Source: Alentia gelatinosa
Taxonomy: Eukaryota > Annelida > Polychaeta > Phyllodocida > Polynoidae
Assembly (NCBI GenBank): GCA_950022655.1
Contig: OX465583.1
Location: forward strand, 71,063,152-71,127,151
DNA length: 64,000 bases
Direction of reading: 5' to 3'
Shown here: in pieces, positions 51,543-63,329 of the stretch
Layout of the letters: the number at the start of each line of letters is the position of its first letter
How positions within the stretch are numbered: the stretch's first letter is position 1
Position numbers and translations under genes: made by a program
Notes under the pieces: model-generated
Database searches by the model: none
What the model was told of the DNA's origin: nothing
Seen by the model: only the letters and a program-made list of their open reading frames with translations

Positions 51543-51789
51543 TTATGGCATACAGGGTCTACATAGATTATTAAACGGGCCCCATGTCTCCTGTGTCACC
51601 CTTGACCTATCATCAACACCAACACGCACAGCATGATGTTGTGTTTGTGTGGACAGACGGAGGTTTTATAGTCTCTCATCTTACACAAAGGGCGGTCACT
51701 GCTGACCATGAACCTTAGGGTTATCACCTCAATGACCTTTCACTTACATATACTTACTTCAACAATTTTATTTGCACATTACAAACGTA

Positions 51790-53270
51790 CCTTCCTAAAG
51801 TGGAATTCACATGGTGGGATTCATGTACCTCACAAGGTTAAAAACCTCATGAGATTATGTTCCTTTATAGGGATAAACGTCGCCAACAATTGCAGGGGAA
51901 AATACACCCTGTGAGGTACATGAATCCCACCGTGTGAATCCCACTTTATCATGCAAAAGGTTGAATTTGATTCACATGGAAGGACACACTTGGTACACAG
52001 TCTCAGACATAGTCACAGTGAGGACTCACCCTGGGACTCAAATACCCTTGAGGTCAGTTGTGTTACAAACATGTGACCCTGCTTGCTGGCCTCTTATTGG
52101 CTAGATTAGCATATCTAAACGTATCTAAAAAAAAATTGTACCCTTTTAAGGGTAATTATTGCCGACAATTGCAGGGGAAAATACTTGTCTCAGGGAAATG
52201 GAACCCTATGTAGACGAAGATATTGTAGTTGAGTACAGAATCTCAGCAGGATTTGTCTCAAACAAACACCCTGTGAGATACATGAATCCCACCATGTGAA
52301 TCCCACTTTACAGGGTACAGAATCTCAGCAGGATTTGTCTCAAACAAACACCCTGTGAGGTACATGAATCCCACCATGTCAATCCCACTTTACAGGGTAC
52401 ATAATCTCAGCAGGATATGTCTGAGATAAACACCCTGTGAGGTACATGTGTGAATCTCACTTTATATATTTTAAAGTAGACATATATATTTCCTATATAT
52501 AGAGGTGTGCTTATTTGTTTTCCATTTTTTTATGATTCACTGTCACTGCACGTGTTCCCTTTCCCTGCTTCATTCACTAGGTCTGGTTTTTAATGCTCTA
52601 TCAGTGACATAAAGAGCACACACAGAGGACAGTGCTGTCACGCGGATGATGCAGCCACACATGCACACCAGTATCTAAACCGTGCTCTATTTCTGTTAGA
52701 CTTTTACGTTGTCAGGGTGCTATTTTAAACTCCTCTGTAGGGACTCAACACGTAGTAAGCCTCTGGAAGCCGCTAAGCTCCAGGGATAACGCGTATCTAA
52801 ACCCACCAACCTTAATCTCACCCACACGTTGGGAGGCTTGCAGGTGTTTCCAAAAGATCTACATCATGAAGATTTGGAAATTAACGCTAAAGGGAATTCA
52901 CACGGCGGGATCTCACAGGGTTCAAAATCTTATGAGATTTTGTTCCATTAAAGTGGAATTCACACAGTGGTGGGGTTCATGTACTTCACAGGGTTCAAAT
53001 TCTCATCAGATTCTGTTCCTTGTAATGTGGGATTCACACGGTGGGATGCATATACCTCACAGGGTTCATAATCTCATGAGATTCTGTTACTTTTTAGAGA
53101 TGAATGTTACCAACAATTGCAGGGGAAACACATGTCTCAGGCAAATTGAACCCTACAATGTAGACGAAGAAATATCTTTTGAGTGCAGAATCTCAGCCAA
53201 ACACCCTGTGAGGTACATGAATCCCATCATGTGAATCCCACTCTAAGCGGGATTCACACGATGGATTCAT
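51790..53270. repeat. Cluster of AAAGTGGGATTCACA inverted-repeat elements
   Basis: Several copies of AAGTGGAATTCACATGGTGG / CCACCATGTGAATCCCACTT enclosing TCACAGGGTTCAAAATCT and CAACAATTGCAGGGGAAA. Nested insertions make the order unclear. 52190-52450 contains three direct repeats of ACAGGGTACAGAATCTCAGC ... GAATCCCACTTT. Confidence 0.7.
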
Positions 53271-53334
53271 GTACGAAGTCTGGATAAATCGAGAGTATTC
53301 GATGGTTCTGTAGAAAGGCCGCCGCAGACCACGA

Positions 53335-53585
53335 GGTGTATCCAACGCCCATGAGATATTTAGGAAATTATCCAATGGGGGATTATGTCACAAATATTAG
53401 CCAATTATTCAATGCGAAGGATGAAATAAATTCAGAAACCTATTTAAGTTTACAGTCAGAGCTCGATCCCATCTTGTTTGAATCGCTACGTAATTCACGT
53501 GGCTTCGTCTTGTGATTTACTACGCGATTCAAACTTGATGGGATATGAGCTCTGACCATAAACTTTCCTAAGTTTCCTCTATAAT
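53335..53585. mobile_element. Foldback element, TATCTCACCCC family (left end missing)
   Basis: AAGGATGAAATAAATTCAGA then hairpin GTTTACAGTCAGAGCTCGAT / GAGCTCTGACCATAAACTTT with tip GTGGCTTCGTCTTG (53499-53512). Confidence 0.6.
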
Positions 53586-54055
53586 AACATCTCAGACCTG
53601 TGTATCGGTCACACAGATACACTTTTCCTTCGAGGCACATAAACTATCCTCTCTCCGGCCCACTCTTCATAAACTGGATTATAAACATGTGGTCTCACCC
53701 GACCTCCAAGCCCATGCCTCTTTCACCAACTGCGAAATTTGAAAAAAAAATTGAACATCTACATCTCACTCACCTTCTTCCAAACTGCCAACAAACTCCC
53801 CACGCCATAGCCTCCCAACCACTGAGTACCCGCCCCCATGGCTTGATGTACCCCCCCCCCCCCTCCCGACACACACCTACCCATCATGTTTGCACACGGA
53901 CCGACCTTTCCCGCGACAGACAATACAAACAAGGCTACCCCGAGAAGGAAACCCGATACCCCGCGCACATTTTAATAACTAACGCGTACATAATCGCCTA
54001 AAAGTCTTCCGAATTCCGGTTATCCTGTTAAAATCTCTCATAGAGCATTGGTTTA

Positions 54056-54530
54056 TCTCACCCCTGGTATCTTACCTCATAGACTTAACATTGGCAACTC
54101 GTACTCAATGCCCATGGGGTATTTAGTTCATATATCATTGTCATCATTAATCAGTAACAAGTAATTAGTTTATGTTAGGCGTAAAACATCTTTATCAGAG
54201 CGTTGATACAAAGACCATTGGAGATTAGCCTAAACTATAGTAACTTTTTTTTTATCGTGAGGCTTTGAAAAGCAGTAAAACATTTAATTGGCAAAACGAT
54301 CTGGTGAATAATCGTCCATGGGAGCAGATTATTCATCTCTACAACGCAGATAACCAAATACATAGTAGAAACCGAACGTGAGTTAGACTTGTCAGTGTTT
54401 ATGCCACAATGGGAAGGTTGTGTATTACCACGCGAAGTGTTAGCTGAGCGTAGTGAGGAACAGACCTGACCAGAGTGGCATAGACACTGACAAGTCAAAC
54501 TCGAGTTCAGTTTCGTATATATATCCTACC
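54056..54530. mobile_element. Composite foldback element
   Basis: TTATCTCACCCCTGGTATCT module at 54053, then a different hairpin: GACTTGTCAGTGTTTATGCC / GGCATAGACACTGACAAGTC (54387-54497). The tip is not GGCTTCGCC. TATCCTACCCTGTCTCC follows at 54524. Confidence 0.55.
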
Positions 54531-54771
54531 CTGTCTCCATGACTTTATAATATTAGGAATGTCCGACTCAATTCTGTCCATGTTTGACAGCTGTCAGAAT
54601 TTCTGCTTTGCAGCCATAACTATTTACACATGTGAATAATACCTGATCGGTGATTGGTCAATTTTGTTTTTATTTCTCTAGCTACATAAATTTTAATTTA
54701 AATTTGCCTATGTTAAATCAATGACGGTTTTTTTATTAGGGGTAGGATAAAATGAAAAACTCTCATATATC

Positions 54772-55070
54772 ATTGGTTTATCTCACCCCTGGTATTTTTC
54801 CTCATAGACTTAACATTGGTAACTCGTACTCAATACCCATGGAGTATTTAGAAACAAATACTCGATGGGGGAACTGTTAGCCAATCAGTTAATGTAAGGG
54901 GTGAGATATATTCAGAAACTTATTCAAGTTTACGGTTAGAGCTCGATCCCATCTCATTTGAATCGCGACGTAATTCACGCGGCTTCGGATCGTGATTTAC
55001 AATGAGATTCAAACTCGATGGGATACAAGCACTGACCCTAAACATTCATATCTTTCCTCTATGATATATA
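54772..55070. mobile_element. Foldback element, TATCTCACCCC family
   Basis: TTTATCTCACCCCTGGTATT ... AAGGGGTGAGATATATTCAG, then hairpin GTTTACGGTTAGAGCTCGAT / ACAAGCACTGACCCTAAAC with tip GCGGCTTCGGATCG (54979-54992). A good full-length copy of about 290 bp. Confidence 0.75.
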
Positions 55071-55610
55071 ACTTTGATCAATCCTGATGAGTAATTAAGT
55101 TTTGGGCGTGTCTTCCATGAAATATCACATACTGACTAGGTGTGAAACTTCAAGGTAAATAAACACCTTGCCTACTACTCCGGGGTACATAATGGACTGT
55201 AACCAATAGCAGTCTGTTGTCAGGTCCGTAATGAAGAGAGAATTGACGGATGGGAATCCTACAGCTGCCATGTCTGCAGCTCTAAGGGTATAAATAGTGC
55301 CTCTACCTCTCAAACACCAGCAGTGGGGAGCTCAGCATGCGAGTGCAAAGTATTCTAAAAAAAACCTGAAATAATATTCATTCTCACCTATTAGAACTAA
55401 CAAGAAATTCCCTGGAAATCACATGTCTATAGAATATAAGATAATGTATACTTTCAGAAGCATATCTATTAAAATCATCAAAAGGTGACCTGTAGAGATT
55501 GCACATATCGCTGAGGTTGCAATCCATTGGCCGACAAAACGGAGTAGATTTTTGGAGTTCTCCCAATAGCCTATTTAGATTTTGCGTCAGCCGTGCTAAA
55601 GGTACTGGGA

Positions 55611-56175
55611 TAGTCACAGAGACTAACGGCCGACCCATGTGGACATGTCATGTGTAGATCTAACAGACAGAGGTGATAGTTACAGAGACTAACGGCCGAC
55701 CCATGTGGACATGTCATGTGTAGATCTAACAAACAGAGGTGATAGTTACAGAGACTGATGGCCGACCCATGTGGACATGTCGTGTGTAGAACAAACAAAC
55801 AGAGGTGATAGTCACAGAGACTGATGGTCGAACCATGTGGACATGTCATGTGTAGAACAAACAGACAGAGGTGATAGTCACAGAGACTGATGGTCGACCC
55901 ATGTGGACATGTCATGTGTAGACCTAACAAACTGAGGTGATAGTCACAGAGACTGATGGTCGACCCATGTGGACATGTCATGTGTAGACCTAACAAACAG
56001 AGGTGATAGTCACAGAGACTGATGGCCGACCCATGTGGACATGTCGTGTGTAGACCTAACAAACAGAGGTGATAGTCACAGAGACTGATGGTCGACCCAT
56101 GTGGACATTTCATGTGTAGACCTAACAGACAGAGATGATAGTCACAGAGACTGATGGTCGACCCATGTGGAAATG
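55611..56175. repeat. 66-bp tandem repeat, about 8.5 units
   Basis: GATAGTTACAGAGACTGATG / GCCGACCCATGTGGACATGT units at 55675, 55741, 55807 and so on, period 66. Because 66 is a multiple of 3 one minus-strand frame stays open for 180 codons (units CPHGSTISLCDYHLCLLGLH). No splice context or homologue recognised. Confidence 0.93.
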
Positions 56176-56179
56176 TCCT

Positions 56180-57140
56180 GTTGCCTGATGCGAAGAGAGA
56201 TAGATTCGCGGTTGTTTTCTATGACAACATAACTTTACCGTATTGGTCCACATACCACCTATTGAGAGGCCACTAACACCATGAGAAGAGTTTTCCTTTT
56301 TCTCCTACCTTTACCCTCAGGTTCAGAGATTCTTGTCGGACTGGCCCACCCAGGTCATGTATAGTACAAATAGACAATAAGCGAAGGTTTGAACGATTAG
56401 TTCCCAAATCGTATAGGAGTCGGTGAACTTATCGCAGGCAAATGACATAACCCTTCGCTCGACTGGCGGACATTGAAGAGAGGGGGTGGTGGGTATTAGT
56501 CCTAAGCAAATCAGTCTACACTTACTGACAGATATACGATTATGCACCCCGGCGAATAGATTTATCACCATTTCGCCACCGATTTTGGAACATAGAAACC
56601 ACAACTTGTCGGCAACAAAAGGACATCTGAAGGAGGTGGTTCACTAATCGGTGGCTCACCCTTGCCTAGCCGCCCTACATCTACCAACTACGACTGACTC
56701 TATTAGGATGCCTTGGATGAGACAAATTAACATCCGTTTGTCGCCGACAAAGGTACATGAATGTTCCGAAGTCCGTAGATGTGTATTGGACTTTCGAGTG
56801 TCTGTCTGAGCTTCCACCATTCCCTTGTTTGTAACTGTGCATCATGACACGGGTAAGCCTACATCCCTGTACAGATACGACACACACCACCATGTCAGCC
56901 TAAGTGGTCGGGATTACCACATATCTTTAGATCTTTCTATGTTACTGTTCTCTCATCATGAGGGATTATATCTGTGATCAAAAATGGATCAGTCAGTGAG
57001 CCAGGCCGTTTGACATGACCCCAGAGTGGTTAGATATGTATACATTGCCACCCTCAGTCCCTCATAACTATCGCCCTCCTACCGTCCACCGTTCCCTGGC
57101 AGTGGTTATCCTCTCACGCTCGCCTTTCCTCGCTCACCAA
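56180..57140. other. Collagen intron 2 or intergenic DNA; nothing recognised
   Basis: Mixed-composition DNA with a few fragments like GGCCGACAAAAC-type element pieces (56600-56760). No gene seen. Confidence 0.45.
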
Positions 57141-57147
57141 ACTGTTA

Positions 57148-57431
57148 GGCCTGGCGTCCACCTACTACGATAGAAATTTAGGCCTAACGACATGGCACCG
57201 ATACAAAAAGCAAATATCAGAGACATATCGGGAAGGTGCAAAATTGTAGACATATGTCTAGACATGCCGATGCACCACGCATTGTGTGGGTTTTTTTATC
57301 GGTGTCTAATTGCAGAAACGTGGTCAACTGCCCCGATATTAGGTAAGCTTCCGACGTGATTTAGATTTTTTTATCGGGAGGTGCATCGTAGACCATAACG
57401 GAGCCATATCGTAGTAGGTGGACGCCAGGCC
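57148..57431. mobile_element. PIF/Harbinger-like MITE, TSD TTA
   Basis: 284 bp with 24-bp inverted ends starting GGCCTGGCGTCCACCTACTA, flanked by TTA on both sides (57145-57147, 57432-57434). Length, GG ends and TTA duplication fit Harbinger MITEs. No coding capacity. Confidence 0.85.
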
Positions 57432-57544
57432 TTATTAAAGAAGAAACCAACAAGTTTTGATCAAAGTCCTCGTTCTCCACGAGTTTGATGCAGAGTGATA
57501 TGCACGAGGCGAAAGCATTTAAAAGAGTTGGAGAACAACGATTT

Positions 57545-57625
57545 GACCCAAAGTAAGTCTGAGAGAATATATTGGACGTTAAACTACCCAAACAAACAAA
57601 CAAACAAACAAACAAACAAACACAC
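57545..57625 (+). mobile_element. SINE 3' tail fragment with (CAAA)n
   Basis: ATATTGGACGTTAAACTACC followed by about eight CAAA units. Confidence 0.7.
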
Positions 57626-57679
57626 TCCAGTCTTTTATGTAAACAGCCTACTACTGCCCACTACTCATGTCATCTACCT

Positions 57680-57980
57680 TTTATCTCACCCCTGGTATTT
57701 TCCCCCCATAGACTTAACATTTGGAACTCGTATCCGATGCCCATGAGATATTTCAGAAAAATATCCCATTGGGGATTATGTCACAATGGTTAGCCCATTA
57801 GTCAATATGAAAGGTGAGATGAATTCAGAAACCCATTCAAGCTTACGGTCAGAACTCGATCCAATCTTGTTTGAATTGCTACGTAATTCACATAGTTTCG
57901 CCTTGTGTATTACTACGCGATTCAAACTCGATGCAATACAAGCTCTGACCCTAAACTTTCATCGGTTTCCTCTATAAAAT
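57680..57980. mobile_element. Foldback element, TATCTCACCCC family
   Basis: TTTATCTCACCCCTGGTATT ... AAAGGTGAGATGAATTCAGA, then hairpin GCTTACGGTCAGAACTCGAT / ACAAGCTCTGACCCTAAAC with tip CATAGTTTCGCCTTGTG. Confidence 0.75.
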
Positions 57981-57994
57981 TCCCCTGTTCGATT

Positions 57995-58480
57995 CGATCT
58001 TTGTTTGTTTGTTTGTTTTGGTAGTTTAATGTCCAATTTGTTCAATTAGACTTACTTTGGATTTGACCGAATCTATGAGATGAATGAGGGAAGAAATCTC
58101 ACCCCTACACATTTACCGAGGTGAGAATTCTTTTACTTCCCACACCACATATACATGGTATGAGAAGGATTGGCCTTTGATATAGCAGTAAATCTACCAC
58201 TGCTGGGGGGTGAAGGAGAATTAAGGTGGCTGCAGTGGGACCTGAATCAACAAAGTCCCATGCTCTTTACCACTGAGCTAGCTCCCCACCCACCCCGTTC
58301 GCTTTAGTTATGCTTGCGTGCAAGCATATCTGGTCTGCACCACGAGGAGGCGAGGCGACCAAGAGGGTGAACAGATTGGTAATTTCTGTCCACCCCAGCA
58401 GACCTTTCGATTCGATCAAACCCAAAGTAAGTTTAATAGAATATATTGGACGTTAAACTACCCAAACAAACAAACAAACA
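57995..58480 (-). mobile_element. tRNA-derived SINE, plus a second tail in opposite orientation
   Basis: Minus-strand SINE from about 58405 down to 57995 (box-B-like region degraded), next to a plus-strand tail at 58410-58480 (AACCCAAAGTAAGTTTAATA ... GGACGTTAAACTACC, CAAA repeats). Confidence 0.75.
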
Positions 58481-58559
58481 CACACGCCCATCTTTTATGT
58501 ACACAGACTTCTACTGACCACTACACACATCAAATCATTCCATCGATTCTCTACCTTGA

Positions 58560-58795
58560 CTGCTCCGATCGGCCGACCACCTTGACCTTGGCGACCGCTC
58601 TCAAAGGTCAAATCGCAGCGTGCTGGTGGCGGCCCCAAGCGGCGCGCGCCGTCACCAGCGTGTGCGTGCGCAGGCGGAAGGAGGGCGTGAGTTTGTTTGT
58701 GCAAGTCTCACGCGGGGCTTGGTGAAAGTTAGCAAAACACGGCCGTCCGTGAGGAGTGGTGGGGGCGTGAGAGGGGGGAGGGAGGTAGACGTGTT
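58560..58795. promoter_or_regulatory. CpG-rich block, possible CpG island
   Basis: About 230 bp with many CpG (GGCGGCCCCAAGCGGCGCGC) inside AT-rich DNA, ending in a G-run (GAGAGGGGGGAGGGAGG). Could be a promoter of an unseen transcript or a GC-rich repeat. Confidence 0.3.
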
Positions 58796-58796
58796 C

Positions 58797-59040
58797 AAGT
58801 CTTTGATTATGAACATTCATTACATGATTAAACACAATCAGAATAAAGTTCATTATAGTATATATCCTCCTCTGACTGGCCAATGAATCAAGACTTCTCC
58901 GATAGAAACAGAACTTATCCAGTCTTTGATTATGAACATCCATTAAATGATTAAACACTGTTAGAATAAAGTTCATTATAGTATGTATCCTCCTCTGACT
59001 GGCCAATGAATCAAAGACTTGTCCAGTAGGAACAGAACCT
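58797..59040. repeat. 118-bp tandem duplication
   Basis: CAAGTCTTTGATTATGAACA...CTCTGACTGGCCAATGAATCA occurs twice (58797 and 58917). The start (CTCAAGTCTTTGATTATGGA) recurs at 60797. Confidence 0.9.
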
Positions 59041-59517
59041 CCTCTATTGTATATGTCCCCCAGTCGCTCCCTGTAACCCTACACCTACTCCTCTAGTTAT
59101 CTGGCCACCTGTGTTGTCATAGCAATAGATTTCGCCTGGTGCTGACTGTGATCCAATTGAGATCAGAGTGAGCAGCCAGGAGCCGTGTATGGAGAGTGTT
59201 GGGAATACTGGAGCTAAACAGCGCCAGGAATCCAACACCATTACCGATTGTACCAGTCCATGTCCCAGCGAGGAGGGTAGCCATAGGATTCAGAAAAATG
59301 AGCCAGTCTAGGGGGTAGAGTCTGAAGTGTCTTTCGTACTCAGTAGGTCAAGAACCAGAGGCCGCCATGCACGCGTAACCACAGAGGAGATTTTTATCTT
59401 ATATTCTATTTTTTCAGATTTCCCTTAGAATCGGTAAAGCCTGCTGCCATTACAGGTTTTCATTGAAGCATTTAACTTGAAACAGAGCTCAAAATTTGAA
59501 AGATCTCCACAAAGATC

Positions 59518-59608
59518 TATACATCTCCACAAAGATGTATACATCTCCACAAAGATCTATACATCTCCCCAAAGATCTATACATCTCCACAAAGATCTAT
59601 ACATCCTG
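59518..59608. repeat. 20-bp tandem repeat, about 5 copies
   Basis: ATCTCCACAAAGATCTATAC repeated. Confidence 0.93.
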
Positions 59609-59871
59609 TTCTTACACTCATATACGGTGAATACAATTTGTAAGTAGTTGTGAGGTGATATGTGAATGAGATGTGATGGGGTGGCACAGAGTCAGAGTTA
59701 CAAATACATCGAGGATTTGATTTATACACTTTGTTGACACCAGGTCTGACATTTCTCTTTGATATACTTTCTACAGTACTATGACGAATCATTTTCATGC
59801 ACTTCTACAGGTAACAAGTTCCAGTATTTTGAACTTCTGTACATAGGAAGATTAGAGAACGAGCACTCCCG

Positions 59872-59946
59872 ACAGCCCCGAGCAGTTTCGAGAACTTCCG
59901 AGCAGCCCCGAGCAGTTCCGAACAGCTCCGAGCAGCTCCGAGCAGT
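59872..59946. repeat. CCGAGCAGTTC short tandem repeat
   Basis: 10-15 bp units (CCCCGAGCAGTTTCGAGAAC, TCCGAGCAGC) repeated about seven times. Confidence 0.85.
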
Positions 59947-60559
59947 ATTCACATGGGTGTAAACCTGTTTCGTTCCCTTCTTATTGCGTTTAGGGCAAAG
60001 ATAATGGTTGGAATCACTTTTCTTTGTGTAGCAGTGGGGCGTGGAGGTAATTCCCCGCCTTTTTACATCTTTCACATTTAATTCATCCCAAAGTTTTCAT
60101 CCTCGATGATTTTTAAAATATATTTTTTTTATCTATTAACAAGAAATACATGAATGGACGATATCATGTATTGATGGTTACAGTAATAATGGAGTAATAC
60201 AGTTAGACATTGTTATTATATGTATAGGTAACAAGCATGCTGGTACGATTGTTACCTGACAGCCACTGTATAATTATATTGATAATAATAGTGCATATTG
60301 CATCTTGAACACAGTTTATGGTCAAGGTTAATATAATGTGCCATCACATCATTAGACAACCAAACTATTTAGGCAGTTCTTTTGCCGAATCATCTGTTGC
60401 GAAGTATCGAATGGATTTGGAGACTCGATAATTTGGATTTCTCTCAGATTTTGAGCTCTTATACCCTCATGGATATAAACCTGATCTAGTGTTCCCAATA
60501 ATTAGATCCAAGTTGGACTCTATAGGGGATTTTGTATACAGTAACTTAAGTCACTGTGG

Positions 60560-60775
60560 ACTGAATGATCGGGGTTGTGACAGAGGGGTGTACGGGAGGT
60601 TGGGGTGAGGTGTGGGTAACGTGGGGACTGGACGAGTCGCTCGGGCGGGGTGTGAGTGGCCGTATGAGCAGCTCATGGGGGGAGGGAGGGAGGGAGGGCG
60701 GCCCAGGTGTTTCCTGGATCTGGGAAGCAGGTGGGGGTGTGAGGGACAATCCGGGTGGCTAGTGATTGTAGGTAG
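60560..60775 (+). repeat. G-rich block with quadruplex-forming run
   Basis: Strongly purine-skewed plus strand, with GGGGGGAGGGAGGGAGGGAG at 60676-60697: at least four G3 runs with 1-nt loops. Confidence 0.75.
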
Positions 60776-60822
60776 AGGAGCAGAATGTAGACTTGCTCAA
60801 GTCTTTGATTATGGACATAATT

Positions 60823-61394
60823 AAAGTGGGATTCACATGGAGAGTCTCATGTACTTGAGACTGGTGTACCTAGAGGGGGATTCACACATAGAGACTGGTG
60901 TACTTGAGACTGGTGTACTTCAAGTGGGATTCACACGATGAGACTCATGTACCTTCAGCAGGGTTTGTCTGAAACAATTTTCCTAAGATTATTTACTGGT
61001 ACAAGTCTCCTCGTGTGACACCCCCAGGTCTCAATTAAATGAGACTGAGGGGGAGAATGGAAAATCGTCGGTTTCAATCTCCCCTGCCAAGGTACATCAT
61101 TCCAAGCAATTTGGATTTTAAACCTGTTTAAAATCTTTCGGGCATTCTGGTGAGACTGGCGTACCTCCAACTGATAATGAGGGTCCCCTAGTGGTAAAGT
61201 TTCTCTGAGACTCTGTACCGGGTGTGTCCTTCCGTGCGAATCAGATCCGCCATTTTCCCTAGAGACTGGAAATACTTAATTTCAGCATTATGCTCTGAGA
61301 TTATTGGACAGAGGGAAAATTATCGTAGACTGGGGAAAATATGTAAAGTACACCAATCTCAAGTACGTGAGTCTCTCCGTGTGAATCCCACTTA
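60823..61394. mobile_element. Inverted-repeat element AAGTGGGATTCACA
   Basis: Left AAAGTGGGATTCACATGGAG and AGTCTCATGTACTTGAGACT; right TCTCAAGTACGTGAGTCTCT and CCGTGTGAATCCCACTT. Related to the cluster at 51790-53270. TTAA is at both borders, overlapping the ends. Confidence 0.75.
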
Positions 61395-61728
61395 AGAAAC
61401 AAAACTACTCTGCAACATTTGGACTTCCCCGATAAATGCCTGACAGGGAGGGGTAGGCATAGGAGACAGGGACTGAAGCCAGTCTAGAGCAGATGGTAAA
61501 ATGAGGGGAGGGTGGTTGAGGGCAGGGTGGAGAGAGGTGAGTAGGGCTGTGTCGGGACAAGAGATAAGAAGTCCCTCTTCTCTTTCTACACTTCGTATGT
61601 GAAATATATGGAATTCGAGCAATGCAACTAACAAGTTAAATTAACTTTAATTAATCAATGACCTAAGTAATAGTATACGTGAAAAGGAAGTACTAATATT
61701 TCATAAGTATCAATCGTAGGATTTAGAT

Positions 61729-62040
61729 TTTTAATATCCATCGAATTCAAAGTTCCCACAGATATACGGCCTATAAAATCCATGGTATACAGGAAAATAG
61801 TCACTTTGTGCTATAGAGCAGAAAATTATTCCCTGTTCATATATCCTTTAAATACTGGGATTAATTTACTCGAGACGTTGGATGATAAATATAACAAACG
61901 ATGGTTTTGTGGATAGGCAGCTCTGTAAGCAACTCGAGGTTGATGTCGTAATACACGAGCGTTAGCGGGTGTATTATTACGCTTCAACCACTCGTGGTTT
62001 ACAGCCACCTGTCAACAAAACCATCCATTATTGTCTATAT
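61729..62040. mobile_element. Foldback element, TTATTATCCA family (diverged)
   Basis: Contains the GCTATAGAGCA block and the hairpin CAACTCGAGGTTGATGTCG / CGCTTCAACCACTCGTGGTT, followed by ACAAAACCATCCATTATTGT. Confidence 0.5.
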
Positions 62041-62049
62041 ATTCAGCAC

Positions 62050-62700
62050 TGGATGTATATTCGCATACAGTGTATGTATTTCTGTGCTGATATCATCCCA
62101 CAAGAATTGTTGTACAAAGGTACACCCATGTAGCATCTTTAAAGATGTTAGGTAAATAGTGAACTGGCCTATGTGCCTGTTGGCTCAGGATTGCAGGCCT
62201 ACTTTCGTCCCACGTGACTCTTGTTAGGCCTGTCTCGTCACGTGACCTAGGCCTAAGCCTATGACGTAGCGGCTAAGTCTAAGAAAATACAGCCAAGCTG
62301 GTCATGAAAATTGGAGACTGATACTTCAAAATGTGTGCATACCATGTGGATTCATTGAAGTAGCTCTGCTTTCTTTGGATGGGTCACTGTGAAAAGCAAA
62401 TTTATAGAATTTCCATATATTCTATTATAGAATTAGCACAATACTGATTTCTGACCCCCTATTTCTAACTCAGATGTGTTCTATACTACTTGGATGTCAT
62501 CATATTCAATTTTCAGAAAAATGACATGGGTTTTAATTTTCAAGCAAAATTGTCCGCCATGCCAACTTATCTTCGGAGGGTGGCATTGAGACAAGGTCAA
62601 CACAATATAGAACCCAATGCTGATGAACAACTAAAACTAAAATCCAGTTTAACCTCCATATAGAGGCAAGTCACTCTGGACTAAACAGATCCTTTAAAAG
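62050..62700. other. Unassigned DNA
   Basis: Holds only a TTAAAGGCATATCC-family fragment (62395-62560). No gene seen. Confidence 0.45.
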
Positions 62701-62753
62701 ACTTGAAACCAAGAAAAGCGTTCAAGATAGCAATTGTTGCTGGCCCTAAACTG

Positions 62754-63080
62754 CCCACCCCAGAGCTGCCCATCCCTGAACTGCCCATCCCTGAGCTGCC
62801 CTTCCCTGAACTGCCCATCCCTGAACTGCCCATCCCTGAACTGCCCGTCCCTGAGCTGCCCGTCTCTGCACTGCTGACCCTGCTTGACTCTAAACTGCTT
62901 GTCTCTGAGCTTCTCGTCTCTGAACTGCACGTTCTGAACTACTCGTCCCCGAACTGCCAATCCCTGAGCTTCTCGTCCCATAACTGTTCATTCCTGAACT
63001 GCTTGTCTCTGAGCTTCTCGTTTCTGAGCTGCTCGTATCTGAACTGCCCTTCCCTTCTGTTCATTCCTGAGCTTCTCAGA
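62754..63080. repeat. 15-bp minisatellite CTGCCCATCCCTGAA
   Basis: About nine good units (62754-62880) degrading to CTGCTCGTCTCTGAG-like units up to 63080. Open in frame as LPIPE repeats because the unit is 15 bp; no start context or homologue supports coding. Confidence 0.9.
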
Positions 63081-63329
63081 CTGAGCTCTTGGGCCTGAAC
63101 TGTTCATTCCTGATCTGGTCGTCCCGTGAGTTGCTCGTACAGACACGGAGGGCCGGCGCAGGGCGGGGCGGATATTCCAGCTGTATCGGCAAACATCCCG
63201 TCACTCAGACCTCCTCACTACGAAACAGGGCGCGGTACGCCTATGGCAGGCCGGGGGAGTCAGATACAACGTGCATTCAACCTTTACATACAGCTCACAT
63301 ACTGTTACCTACAGGCTAGATAATCCAAA

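Noticed and set aside
62703..63098. LPIPELPIPE repeat protein
   Set aside because: 15-bp minisatellite is open by period alone; decays without regard to codon position.
63089..63323. 76-codon and 65-codon plus-strand frames near the right edge
   Set aside because: Begin in degraded minisatellite and show no domain or splice context.
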